From Bradyrhizobium sp. CCBAU 51627 (GTDB lineage: Bacteria; Pseudomonadota; Alphaproteobacteria; Rhizobiales; Xanthobacteraceae), in the NCBI RefSeq assembly GCF_028128765.1, contig NZ_LBJG01000027.1:124001-188000 (forward strand): DNA of 64,000 bases, in the 5' to 3' direction. The notes beneath the pieces were generated by a model, which made no database searches, was not told where the DNA came from, and saw only the letters and a list, made by a program, of their open reading frames with translations. The position numbers and the translations under genes were made by a program. Each line of letters starts with the position of its first letter. Within the stretch, counting starts at the first letter, position 1. Shown piece after piece: positions 1 through 18,807 of the stretch.

Positions 1-194
<194 letters not shown>

Positions 195-234
195 TTGACT
201 CTCCGTTCAATCGTCAGCTTTAGACCGACGACAA

Positions 235-2307
<2,073 letters not shown>

Positions 2308-2340
2308 GGGGTGTTCCTTGCGAGTCCGTTTGTTTCGCCG

Positions 2341-2811
2341 TTACCAGCGATAGTGCGAGAAGGCGCGGTTGGCTTCCGCCATCCGGTGCACGTCTTCGCG
2401 CTTCTTGACGGCGTTCCCACGGTTGTTCGATGCATCCAGGAGCTCAGCCGAGAGACGCTCCGTCATCGTCTTTTCGTTGCGCTCGCGCGCGGCCGAGATC
2501 AGCCAGCGAATGCCCAGCGCCTGACGGCGGGTCGAACGAACTTCCACCGGAACCTGATAGGTCGCTCCACCGACGCGGCGGGAGCGAACCTCGATGGTCG
2601 GCATGACGTTCTCGAGCGCCTGCTCGAACACGCCAAGCGGATTCTGCTTGGTCTTGGATTCGATGATGCCGAACGCGCCGTAGACGATACCTTCGGCAAC
2701 CGACTTCTTGCCGGCGTACATCACCGAGTTCATGAACTTGGTGACGATGATGTTCCCGAACTTCGGATCGGGAAGGACTTCGCGCTTTTCCGCTGAGTGG
2801 CGACGAGACAT
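2341..2811 (-). CDS. rpsG: 30S ribosomal protein S7
   Basis: S7 nucleates assembly of the 30S head by binding the 3' major domain of 16S rRNA. The 156-residue protein is full length and starts MSRRHSAEKREVLPDPKFGN, with the conserved KFMNSVMYAGKKSVAE and GGATYQVPVEVR segments. It sits between rpsL and fusA; the 15-base gap to rpsL and 33-base gap to fusA indicate one transcript. In E. coli S7 autoregulates this operon; no such site was identified here. Confidence 0.98.
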   Translation of the reverse strand: MSRRHSAEKREVLPDPKFGNIIVTKFMNSVMYAGKKSVAEGIVYGAFGIIESKTKQNPLGVFEQALENVMPTIEVRSRRVGGATYQVPVEVRSTRRQALGIRWLISAARERNEKTMTERLSAELLDASNNRGNAVKKREDVHRMAEANRAFSHYRW

Positions 2812-2826
2812 TGAGCTGGTTCCCGC

Positions 2827-3198
2827 TTACTTCGGACGCTTCGCGCCGTACTTCGAACGACGCTGCTTACGGTTCTTGACGCCCTGGGTATCCAGGACGC
2901 CGCGGAGGATGTGGTAGCGCACGCCGGGCAAGTCCTTGACGCGGCCGCCGCGGATCATGACCACCGAGTGCTCCTGAAGGTTATGGCCTTCACCGGGGAT
3001 GTAGCCGATCACCTCGAAACCGTTGGTCAGACGCACCTTGGCGACCTTACGGAGCGCCGAGTTCGGCTTCTTCGGGGTCGTGGTGTAGACGCGGGTGCAA
3101 ACACCACGCTTCTGCGGCGACTGCTGCAGCGCCGGCACCTTCTTGCGCGACTTCTGCACTTCACGCGGTTGAGCGATCAGCTGGTTGATCGTCGGCAT
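2827..3198 (-). CDS. rpsL: 30S ribosomal protein S12
   Basis: S12 sits at the decoding centre and affects translational fidelity. I chose the ATG at 3196-3198, giving 123 residues starting MPTINQLIAQPRE, because this is the universal S12 N terminus; an in-frame extension upstream to about 3330 does not look like S12. The lysines whose mutation gives streptomycin resistance are wild type in both conserved segments (TTTPKKPNSA and GGRVKDLPGVRYH). It is the first gene of the str operon, with a long upstream gap that holds a good promoter candidate. Confidence 0.97.
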   Translation of the reverse strand: MPTINQLIAQPREVQKSRKKVPALQQSPQKRGVCTRVYTTTPKKPNSALRKVAKVRLTNGFEVIGYIPGEGHNLQEHSVVMIRGGRVKDLPGVRYHILRGVLDTQGVKNRKQRRSKYGAKRPK

Positions 3199-3867
3199 CC
3201 TGGCCTTACCCTTTGTTATCGCGAGCCCTTGCGGGCCTGCTGTCTTGCCGCGGCCCGTTGCCGGGACCGCAAATTCTTGTCGCGCTACCCGCTCGACGGG
3301 GCTCCGCGCTGTACGGAACAATCCGCACAAAGCGAAATCGCGCCAACCGCTCCATCACTGAGCGGAAAGCGCTTCGACGCCACAGAGGACCGCAGTATTT
3401 AGGCCGATCAGCTGATAGCCGCGGCCCGCGCACTGAGGTCATGCATCCGAATTCGACCTCAAGAGAACTGGCTCGAGAGACCTAAAATCGCACTGGCATT
3501 GCCTAGCTATTATCGACAGCGTTTGAGCGGCATTCGTCGAGGTTGGTGCCCGTCTAGCGACCCCTGAGGATCAACGGGTGGCCCGTTCCGACGCTGGCGA
3601 TGCTCACCGCCTGTCGTTAAGTGAGGCGCTTTCTATAAGTGAGAATCGGTCAAGTCAAGGCGAAACGACAGCAACAAAGCGCTTCTCGCGCCTTGGGAAA
3701 TTGCCCGCTCGGCGCCCTGCCCGGAGGCTCCGATATGAAAGGGTAGGCATCGTCTCTCAAGACCCATACCCAATTACGCCCGGGCGAAATATACTTTTAT
3801 AACCAATGCTAAGGCTTTTTTTCCTGTTGATGCGTCAATCTGTCCCCCTCCGGCAGAGACGAGCGCC
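3199..3867. other. Intergenic region between rpsL and a divergent FAD oxidoreductase
   Basis: This 669-base stretch has no convincing gene: short open frames are unlike any family I recognise and have no ribosome binding sites. It must carry the start signals for rpsL (leftward) and for the oxidoreductase (rightward). A sigma70-type promoter candidate facing rpsL is listed separately at 3632-3659. The remaining sequence shows no strong terminator or repeat. Confidence 0.6.
3632..3659 (-). promoter_or_regulatory. Candidate promoter of the str operon
   Basis: On the minus strand the sequence reads CTTGAC (3654-3659), a 16-base spacer, then TATAGA (3632-3637). This fits the alphaproteobacterial housekeeping consensus CTTGAC-N16/17-TATA-like. 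TTGAC occurs twice in tandem, giving a second possible -35. It lies about 430 bases upstream of rpsL, so the leader would be long. The assignment is by motif only. Confidence 0.5.
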
Positions 3868-5121
3868 ATGCGGTATACCGATATTGCCATCATCGGCGGG
3901 GGACTTGCCGGCTCAACCGCCGCCGCGATGCTCGGACGCGCCGGTATTTCGGCGATGCTGATCGACCCGCACCAGACCTATCCGGCCGATTTTCGTGTCG
4001 AAAAGCTCAGCGGTCACGGACAAATCGAGCGATTCCAGCGGAGCGGGATCGCCGACTCAGTCCTGCGCCGCGCGACGTTCTCCGGCGAGAACTGGATCGC
4101 GCGGTTCGGCCATCTCCTCGACAAGGCGCCGACCCGGCAATTCAACATCCGCTACGATTCCCTTGTCAACGCGATCCGCGACGAGATTCCTGGAACGGTC
4201 GAACGGGTCTGGACCAAGGCGGTGGCGGTCGAGACCAGTCCGGAGCGGCAGAGAATCGCCCTCGCCAGTGGAAAGACGATCTCGGCTCGTCTGGTGGTGC
4301 TCGCCAATGGCCTCAATGTCGGCCTTCGCCACCAGCTTGGCATCCGGCGAACCATCATCAGCGCCTGCCATTCGATCTCGATCGGGTTCGACGTGGAGCC
4401 GGCAGGCCGGAATTCCTTCGACTTCCCGGCCCTGACCTATTTCTCGGAGCGGCCGAGCGACCGCATCCCCTACATCTCGCTTTTTCTGATCGGCACGGGG
4501 ATGCGGGCCAATCTGTTCGCCTACCGCGACTTCGACGATCCCTGGCTGCACCAATTTCGCCGCGCACCGGCCGAAACATTGAACGCCGCCCTGCCGCGGC
4601 TCGAGCGCATCACTGGCCCGTTCGACATCATCGGCGAGATCAAGATCCGCCCGGTTGATCTCTATGTGAATGACGCCGGTCACCAGCCGGGCGTGGTGCT
4701 GGCGGGCGATGCTTTCGCGACCTCCTGCCCGGTCGCCGGCACCGGCTGCGACAAGGCGTTCACCGACGTCGAGCGGCTCTGCAACGTCCACATCCCGCAA
4801 TGGCTGGCATCCGACGGGATGGATGCGGGCAAGATCGCGGGCTTCTACGCCGATCCGGTCAAGCTGGCCTGCGATCAATGGTCAGCGGCGAAAGCCTTCG
4901 ACTTCCGCTCCGTATCGATTGCGACGAGCCCCTACTGGACGGCGCAACGCTGGGCGCGTTTCATGGCCTGGTCGGCCCAAGGATTGGTGCGGCGGCTTGG
5001 AGGAGCGTTTCATCTGGAGCCGAACTTCCTCGGTCACTCCTCCTCGTCGTCCTCGTCCTCATCATCCGCGTCGAGGTCGTCCTCGTCGTCTTCGTCATCA
5101 TCGCTATCGACGTCGGCCTGA
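3868..5121 (+). CDS. FAD-dependent oxidoreductase (halogenase/geranylgeranyl reductase-like) with poly-Ser tail
   Basis: A flavoprotein of the p-hydroxybenzoate hydroxylase superfamily. The N terminus shows the dinucleotide motif IIGGGLAGSTAAAMLGRAG (residues 8-26) with an acidic residue ending the second strand (MLIDPH). A second FAD motif, VLAGDAFATSCPVAGTGCDKA, lies near residue 275. The substrate cannot be read from sequence. The last 28 or so residues are almost pure serine (from 390), encoded by TCN repeats that are the antisense of the acidic tail of the converging ABC transporter; the two genes overlap by 88 bases (5034-5121). The tail is probably read-through into that repeat after loss of an original stop. 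The ATG at 3868 has only a weak ribosome binding site. Confidence 0.8.
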   Translation: MRYTDIAIIGGGLAGSTAAAMLGRAGISAMLIDPHQTYPADFRVEKLSGHGQIERFQRSGIADSVLRRATFSGENWIARFGHLLDKAPTRQFNIRYDSLVNAIRDEIPGTVERVWTKAVAVETSPERQRIALASGKTISARLVVLANGLNVGLRHQLGIRRTIISACHSISIGFDVEPAGRNSFDFPALTYFSERPSDRIPYISLFLIGTGMRANLFAYRDFDDPWLHQFRRAPAETLNAALPRLERITGPFDIIGEIKIRPVDLYVNDAGHQPGVVLAGDAFATSCPVAGTGCDKAFTDVERLCNVHIPQWLASDGMDAGKIAGFYADPVKLACDQWSAAKAFDFRSVSIATSPYWTAQRWARFMAWSAQGLVRRLGGAFHLEPNFLGHSSSSSSSSSSASRSSSSSSSSSLSTSA

Positions 5122-7061
5122 GCGATCGCGCCGTGGGGCTGATGGGTCTGATCGTTCCACAGCTTGCGATAGGTGCCGTTCCTGGCGAGCAGCTCGGAAT
5201 GCGAGCCACGTTCAATCGCCCTGCCCCCTGAAATCACGATGATCTCGTCCATCTCGACGACCGAGCTCAGACGGTGGGTCGACCAGATCATGGTGCGGCC
5301 CTTGGCCACTTTCAGCAGCGTGCGATTGATCGCCGCTTCCGTGGTCTGGTCGAGCGCCGAAGTGGCTTCGTCCAGCAGCAGCACCGAGGGATTGCGGATG
5401 ATCGCGCGCGCGATCGCAATACGCTGGCGCTGGCCGCCCGACAGCGTATCGCCGCGCTCGCCGACCGGCGTGTCGTAGCGCTGCGGCAGGCTCATGATGT
5501 AGCGGTGGATCTCGGCCTTCTTGGCGGCCTCCTCGACCTCCTCGTCGGTCGCGCCTTCCTTGCCGAGCCGGATGTTCTCGCGGATCGACATGTTGAACAG
5601 CATGTTCTCCTGGAACACCACCGCCATGCTCCGGCGCAGCGAGTCCAGCGTCACCTTGCGAACATCGACGCCGTCGATGGTGACGCGCCCCTCGTCCGGC
5701 ACGTACAGACGCAGGATCAGATTGAGCAGCGTGCTCTTGCCGGAGCCCGAGGGACCGACGATGGCGATGCTCTTGCCGACACTGAGTTTAAGGCTGAGAT
5801 TGTCCAGCACCGGCGTCTGGCCGCCTTCGTACTGGAACGTCACGTGATCGAAGGTGATGTCGTTGGTGATGCGCGGCAGATCGGGCGCGCCGGGGCGATC
5901 GGCGCCGCGCGTGGGCTCGTCGAGCAGCTCCTGGATGTGACGGATCGCAGCGGCCGAGGAGATCGAGACCGGGATGAAGTGCATCACGTGTGCGATGTTA
6001 TATGAGACCTCCCAGAACGCGCTTTCGAAGGTGACGAAGGTGCCGATGGTGATCTGGCCCTTGGTCGCGAGGTAAGCGCCGATCGCGAGCACGACGAGAT
6101 GCAACAGCAGCACCGAGATGGTGACCGTCCGCTCCACCATCGTCGACAGGAACCCGGCGGCGGCAATCCTGTTGCGGGTCGCGTCGTTGCGGAAGGTGAA
6201 GAAGCCGAACATCTTGCGCTGCAGGCTGAACGCCTTGATCACGGCCTGCGCCGCCACGTTCTCCTGCACCATGCCGAGCAGCGCGCTTTCATTGAGCTTC
6301 TGCTCGTAGTTGGCCTGCACCGCCTTCGGCGTCAGAATGCGCGGGCCGATCAGGGTGATCGGAAACACCAGCAGCGCGACCACCGCGAGCTGCCAGTTCA
6401 GGAACAGCATCAGGATGATGCCGGCGATCAATTCCAGGAAGGGCAGCGCAGCGCTGTTGGTAAAGGTCTTGACCGAGCCTTCGAAGGCCGAGAGGTCGAC
6501 CGAGAAGCGCGACAGGATCTCGCCGCGCTTGGTGCGGCCGAAATAGGCCGCCGGAAGGTCCTGGACGTGCTCGAACAGGCGCTTGCGGACGTCGGAGATG
6601 ACGCAAGCCGCCAGCCGCGCGTCCCAGCGCTCGTACCAGACCGCGACGATCGAGGTGGAGATGCCGGCGACCGCGAGCACGCCGAGGATCTTGTACAGCG
6701 CCTGGAAATCCTCCTCGCCGAGCGCGTCGTCGATCAGGAACTTCAGGCTGAGCGGCATGAAGACGTTGAACAGCGTCTCGACCAGGACGCCGAACGCTAC
6801 ATAGCCCAGGATGCGCTTGTAGTTGGACAGGAAGGGTTTGACGAAACCCAGGATGGTCGCGAGCGCGCCGGCGGCCTCGCGGGCGGTAAAGACGACGAGG
6901 TCCTCGTCATCATCGTCGTCGAGCTCAAGCTCGTCCGCGTCTTCGTCGCCCTCGTCGTCTTCAAGCCCGGGCTCGTGCGCGGCAGCGAGCTTGTCCTCGA
7001 GCTCGGCCGCCTCGCTCGCGGCGAGCTTCTGTTTGTCGGGAGAGAGGGGCCTGGACGCCAT
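5034..7061 (-). CDS. ABC transporter, fused permease-ATPase, with acidic N and C tails
   Basis: An exporter-type half transporter of the inner membrane (ABCB/MsbA-like), expected to work as a homodimer. With the ATG at 7061 it has 675 residues. The membrane domain spans about 80-370. The ATPase domain has Walker A GPSGSGKST (436-444), the signature LSGGQRQRIAIARA (about 540-553), Walker B SVLLLDEATSALD (559-571) and the H-loop STHRLSSV. Both ends are unusual: residues 33-54 and 650-675 are mostly Asp/Glu. An in-frame start at 7127 exists but adds residues without family character. It lies downstream of the flavoprotein-methyltransferase gene (135 bases) and converges on the FAD oxidoreductase, so the three may make and export a small molecule; the substrate is unknown. 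Confidence 0.88.
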   Translation of the reverse strand: MASRPLSPDKQKLAASEAAELEDKLAAAHEPGLEDDEGDEDADELELDDDDDEDLVVFTAREAAGALATILGFVKPFLSNYKRILGYVAFGVLVETLFNVFMPLSLKFLIDDALGEEDFQALYKILGVLAVAGISTSIVAVWYERWDARLAACVISDVRKRLFEHVQDLPAAYFGRTKRGEILSRFSVDLSAFEGSVKTFTNSAALPFLELIAGIILMLFLNWQLAVVALLVFPITLIGPRILTPKAVQANYEQKLNESALLGMVQENVAAQAVIKAFSLQRKMFGFFTFRNDATRNRIAAAGFLSTMVERTVTISVLLLHLVVLAIGAYLATKGQITIGTFVTFESAFWEVSYNIAHVMHFIPVSISSAAAIRHIQELLDEPTRGADRPGAPDLPRITNDITFDHVTFQYEGGQTPVLDNLSLKLSVGKSIAIVGPSGSGKSTLLNLILRLYVPDEGRVTIDGVDVRKVTLDSLRRSMAVVFQENMLFNMSIRENIRLGKEGATDEEVEEAAKKAEIHRYIMSLPQRYDTPVGERGDTLSGGQRQRIAIARAIIRNPSVLLLDEATSALDQTTEAAINRTLLKVAKGRTMIWSTHRLSSVVEMDEIIVISGGRAIERGSHSELLARNGTYRKLWNDQTHQPHGAIAQADVDSDDDEDDEDDLDADDEDEDDEEE

Positions 7062-7196
7062 GAAACCAACCGATGCTGACGGCCGGCATGACCGCAGAGA
7101 AAGCAGCAAATAGCGGCGCGCCGCCATAACGCCGATTCTATGCGATCAGGATGAATTCGGCAAAGCAATTGGCGAATTGATCCGCACCTCATGATG

Positions 7197-9260
7197 CTAG
7201 TCGTCGTCTCCGTCCTCGACCTTGTCGAAGAAGGAATAGCGCAAGGAATCTGCGTCGGCGTACCACTGACCCGGACCCTTGCCGGCAGCAAGCGTCGCTT
7301 CCCAGAGCGCATCGGTGCAGTCCTTGCGGTGCATCGACAGGTCGAAACCGTTGCCAAAGAACAGCTCGGACCATTCCCACCAGGTGCCCAGCTTCTTGAC
7401 CCCGCGCAACAGATCGTAGCGATCGATTACGACTGAGGCCATGTCCGAGGTGATCGAGCCGAACACGAGGCCGGTCTTGACCACGCGGTTGAGCTCGCGG
7501 ATCGCACGAACCACCTGCTTCGGGGCGACGTGACAGAGGCTGGTCTCGAACACGTAGTCGAAGCTGCCATCCTTGAACGGCATGTCGGTGATCGAGCCGA
7601 GCTTGTTGAACTTCCTTAGCGCCTTCGGCGTCTTGGCGTGGATGGCGCGGTTGTTCTCGATGCCCCAGGCGTCGATGCCGCACTCACGCAACGCGCCGAC
7701 CAGCTCGCCGCTGGCGGAGCCCGCGACCAGGAGTTTTGCGCCCTTCGTCTTGCCCCAGACGATGCCGATCAGCTTGGTCAGATAGTCGGGATCGGTGAAG
7801 TGACGCCACGCTTCGCTATAGGGGCCAAGACCGCGATAGTTCTCGAAATAGTCGCGGTCGATCTTATCGGAGATGGGCTCGCCATTCTCCTGCGCTCGCT
7901 CGCGGCGCAGCCGCATCATCTCGGTCAGGATGATGTCGGTCGCCGCGTCCGAGGAGTCGAGCAGGCCGTTCAGCGTGGAGTCGAACAGATAGTCGCCGAC
8001 CACGACGATGCCGGGATGTTCCTTCGGCTCGGGCCGGTGATTGGTCATCACGTCGCGCACCGGCAGACCGCCCGGGATCGCGTTCACCGATGACAGCCAG
8101 CGGTGGATCTTGCCTTCCATGAAATGCGCACGCGCGTCCCCCAGCGAGGGGGGCAGCGATTTCAGCGCGGCATCGATGAGCTCCTGGTCCGACAGATTGG
8201 CGTAGGCCAGTGCATCGGAGCCGGGAATCAGCCAGTTCAGGACCCCGTGCCTGCCGACGTCGTGGCGCGCGCCCTCGTTGTAGACGCAGCAGCCGCCGAA
8301 GGCTTCCGACATGAACCAGGCGCCGGGAATCTTTTCGCCCCAGAACGGGGTGTCGAACAGGATCGAGACGCGCAAATAATGTGCAGGACGATCGAAATAG
8401 GCGACGTGCTTGACCATCGACTTGCGCAGCTGCTCGCCTTCCCATCCCAGGGTGGAGAGCCAGGAGTGCGGCAGGCAGACCAGCACGAGATCGAAGTCGC
8501 GCGTCTCCGGACCTTTCCCGTTCATCATCTTGAGCTGATAGCGGCCGGTCGGCACCTTGCCGACCGTGAGCACGCGATGATTGAGCTGGATATCGGCATT
8601 GACCTCCGATTGGAGGCATTCGATCAGCTGCTCGTTGCCGTTCTGGATGGAATAGAGCCCGATATAGCCGTCCACATCCATCAGATAGTTCTTGAGCGCG
8701 TTGAGGCCGTTGGTGTTGTGGCTTTCGGTCGCGATGTCCGAGCGCGCCATCACCTTGAAGAAACGCTTTGCGGTGTCGTCCTCGACCTCCTCGTCGAGCA
8801 CTTGTTCGGCGGTCTTGTAGGCCCAGGGGTTCTCGTTGTCGTGGGCGCCGACGCCCTCGTAATATTCGATCGGCGACATCGCGTCGGCGCAGCGCTTGCG
8901 GAAAGCCTCGATCGCCGCCGCGGTCTTGGGTCCGAATTTGCGGCGCATGCCGGGCACGTCGTTCAGCAACTCGCCGTCGAGGTGCACCTGCTCGGCATCC
9001 ATCGGAATGGTCTGCAGTCCGAAATGCTGGATCAACTCGCGCAGCGGATCGGGACCGGTCATCGAGTAGTCGTAGATCTCGGCAACCCCGGCCTCGTACA
9101 TCGCCGGAGCGGAATCGAATTTGCGCGTGACGATCTTGCCGCCGAGCCGGTCGGACGCTTCGTAGATGGTAATGCGACAGAGGTCGCCGAGCTTCCGCTT
9201 CAGATACCAGGCGCTCATCAGCCCGCCGGGGCCGCCGCCTACGATTGCAAGATCAAGCAT
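7197..9260 (-). CDS. Flavin amine oxidase-like / SAM methyltransferase fusion
   Basis: A 687-residue two-domain protein. The N-terminal part is a phytoene desaturase/amine-oxidase type flavoprotein: LAIVGGGPGGLMSAWYL (4-20), then the ribityl-binding pattern YEASDRLGGKIVTR, and near residue 430 GIVVVGDYLFDSTLNG, which fits the C-terminal FAD motif. The C-terminal part is a class I methyltransferase with motif I LLVAGSASGELVGAL at 510-524, followed by GIENN and the FKDGSFDYVFE segment typical of Methyltransf_11. The tail is acidic (EDGDDD), like its neighbour transporter. The ATG at 9260 is the only good start. It lies downstream of the rpoC terminator. The reaction is unknown; coupled oxidation and methylation of one substrate is an inference from the fusion. 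Confidence 0.85.
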   Translation of the reverse strand: MLDLAIVGGGPGGLMSAWYLKRKLGDLCRITIYEASDRLGGKIVTRKFDSAPAMYEAGVAEIYDYSMTGPDPLRELIQHFGLQTIPMDAEQVHLDGELLNDVPGMRRKFGPKTAAAIEAFRKRCADAMSPIEYYEGVGAHDNENPWAYKTAEQVLDEEVEDDTAKRFFKVMARSDIATESHNTNGLNALKNYLMDVDGYIGLYSIQNGNEQLIECLQSEVNADIQLNHRVLTVGKVPTGRYQLKMMNGKGPETRDFDLVLVCLPHSWLSTLGWEGEQLRKSMVKHVAYFDRPAHYLRVSILFDTPFWGEKIPGAWFMSEAFGGCCVYNEGARHDVGRHGVLNWLIPGSDALAYANLSDQELIDAALKSLPPSLGDARAHFMEGKIHRWLSSVNAIPGGLPVRDVMTNHRPEPKEHPGIVVVGDYLFDSTLNGLLDSSDAATDIILTEMMRLRRERAQENGEPISDKIDRDYFENYRGLGPYSEAWRHFTDPDYLTKLIGIVWGKTKGAKLLVAGSASGELVGALRECGIDAWGIENNRAIHAKTPKALRKFNKLGSITDMPFKDGSFDYVFETSLCHVAPKQVVRAIRELNRVVKTGLVFGSITSDMASVVIDRYDLLRGVKKLGTWWEWSELFFGNGFDLSMHRKDCTDALWEATLAAGKGPGQWYADADSLRYSFFDKVEDGDDD

Positions 9261-9394
9261 GTGAGTTCCGTGGTCTCCGGCCCTGCCCCCGTCACGGGAC
9301 CACCGGTCTAAGCTCCCTTAGCAGAAGCGCTTTTGCGCCTGAAGGAAAGATGAACAAATATTGGTGCCGCATCGCAGCAGGCAATCAAAGCAGC

Positions 9395-9421
9395 AAAAAG
9401 GCCGGCTTTCGCCGGCCTTTT
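9395..9421 (-). terminator. Rho-independent terminator after rpoC
   Basis: The arms GGCCGGC and GCCGGCC with an AAAG/CTTT loop form a 7-bp GC stem flanked by five A on one side and four T on the other. In minus-strand sense it ends in TTTTT, 32 bases after the rpoC stop, so it should end the rplJL-rpoBC transcript and separate it from the flavoprotein cluster. The symmetry could also allow termination from the other side. Confidence 0.85.
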
Positions 9422-9452
9422 CATTGTCCTCAGTAATCGTACGGAGGAGCTA

Positions 9453-13649
<4,197 letters not shown>

Positions 13650-13742
13650 CGTCTTCTCCTCGCGTACCGGTCGCCTCCGGCCGCAAATTCGAAAATCACT
13701 CGAGCGGGGCGCCCTGCCCTCAAGGCATCGGGAGGGGCGCCA

Positions 13743-13767
13743 ATGCCCGGCCGCGAAGGCCGGGCAT
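13743..13767 (-). other. rpoB-rpoC intergenic hairpin
   Basis: A perfect 10-bp inverted repeat (ATGCCCGGCC / GGCCGGGCAT) closes a 5-base loop, 11 bases after the rpoB stop. There is no run of T after it, so it is not a typical terminator. Likely roles are mRNA processing, 3'-end stabilisation of rpoB message, or a pause site; the role is inferred. Confidence 0.7.
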
Positions 13768-13778
13768 GAAAGGTCGTA

Positions 13779-17903
<4,125 letters not shown>

Positions 17904-18375
17904 CGTGGCCTCTCATTTTCGTCGCCCGCTCTGGGCGAACCGTCCGGAACGCGGCTGCCACCGCTCCCCGGGTTGAATTTGTCGAACCCGCTTTGGGGCC
18001 GGAGACTCAGCTTCAGGCGGAAATGTCCTGAATCTGTTCTTCAGACCTTCAAAACGCAAAACGACGCGCGGGGCGCTGGTGCGCGCCCGCCCGTCACAAC
18101 GATCGTCTTCACGGACTGCAAAAGCCCGAAATAGCCTGTTCTCCCAACGGCTTACAGGGAAACCCAACGCCCCTGGCCACCGCGCTTTCGTGCTGCCGAC
18201 CCGATATGAGGCGACAATAGTGCAGATTCGAGGGATAAACCCTGAAATCCCCACACATTTTCGTGTTCGGCCTGCGTCGGGACGATCCGTCGCACGCCTT
18301 TTGCATTCGGCCCGCCCTTTTGAAGGCGGACCAGGATCCCGAGCCTCAGCCCGGGATCCTGGTCGTAAGCATTGC
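17904..18375. other. rplL-rpoB intergenic region
   Basis: No gene is seen in these 472 bases. The main feature is a 13-bp hairpin next to rplL (listed separately). In E. coli the equivalent gap holds a partial terminator and an RNase III site that adjusts the L12 to beta ratio; a similar function is likely here but not shown. I could not identify a convincing rpoB-specific promoter. Confidence 0.6.
18329..18364 (-). terminator. Attenuator-like hairpin between rplL and rpoB
   Basis: GACCAGGATCCCG (18329-18341) and CGGGATCCTGGTC (18352-18364) form a perfect 13-bp stem with a 10-base loop, 11 bases after the rplL stop. No T-run follows. It is well placed to act as a leaky terminator or RNase III processing site that lowers rpoBC expression relative to the ribosomal stalk proteins. 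Confidence 0.65.
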
Positions 18376-18753
18376 TTACTTGAGCTCGACCTTGGCGCCA
18401 GCCTTCTCGATCTGGGCCTTGATCTTCTCGGCTTCTTCCTTGTTCACGCCTTCCTTCAGCGGCTTCGGAGCACCCTCGACGAGGTCCTTTGCTTCCTTCA
18501 GGCCGAGACCGGTGATGGCGCGGACTTCCTTGATGACCTCGATCTTCTTCTCGCCAGCGCTGGCGAGAACGACCGTGAACTCGGTCTTCTCTTCCGCCGG
18601 AGCGGCAGCAGCGCCACCACCGGCCGGGCCGGCCACGGCGACGGCCGCGGCAGCCGAAACGCCCCACTTCTCTTCGAGGAGCTTCGCGAGTTCGGCAGCC
18701 TCGAGCACGGTGAGGCTCGAGAGGTCGTCAACGATCTTCTGCAAGTCAGCCAT
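18376..18753 (-). CDS. rplL: 50S ribosomal protein L7/L12
   Basis: Stalk protein that recruits translational GTPases; present in several copies per ribosome. The 125-residue product starts MADLQKIVDDLSSLTVLEAA, has the Ala/Gly-rich hinge (about 35-55) and the C-terminal domain with EKTEFTVVL and AITGLGLKEAKDLVEGAPK. It follows rplJ by 54 bases, as in most bacteria. Confidence 0.98.
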   Translation of the reverse strand: MADLQKIVDDLSSLTVLEAAELAKLLEEKWGVSAAAAVAVAGPAGGGAAAAPAEEKTEFTVVLASAGEKKIEVIKEVRAITGLGLKEAKDLVEGAPKPLKEGVNKEEAEKIKAQIEKAGAKVELK

Positions 18754-18807
18754 TGTTCAGTTTCCTTGAGTGTAAGTCTGGTTCGGGTTTGAGTTTTGCG
18801 AAGGGCG

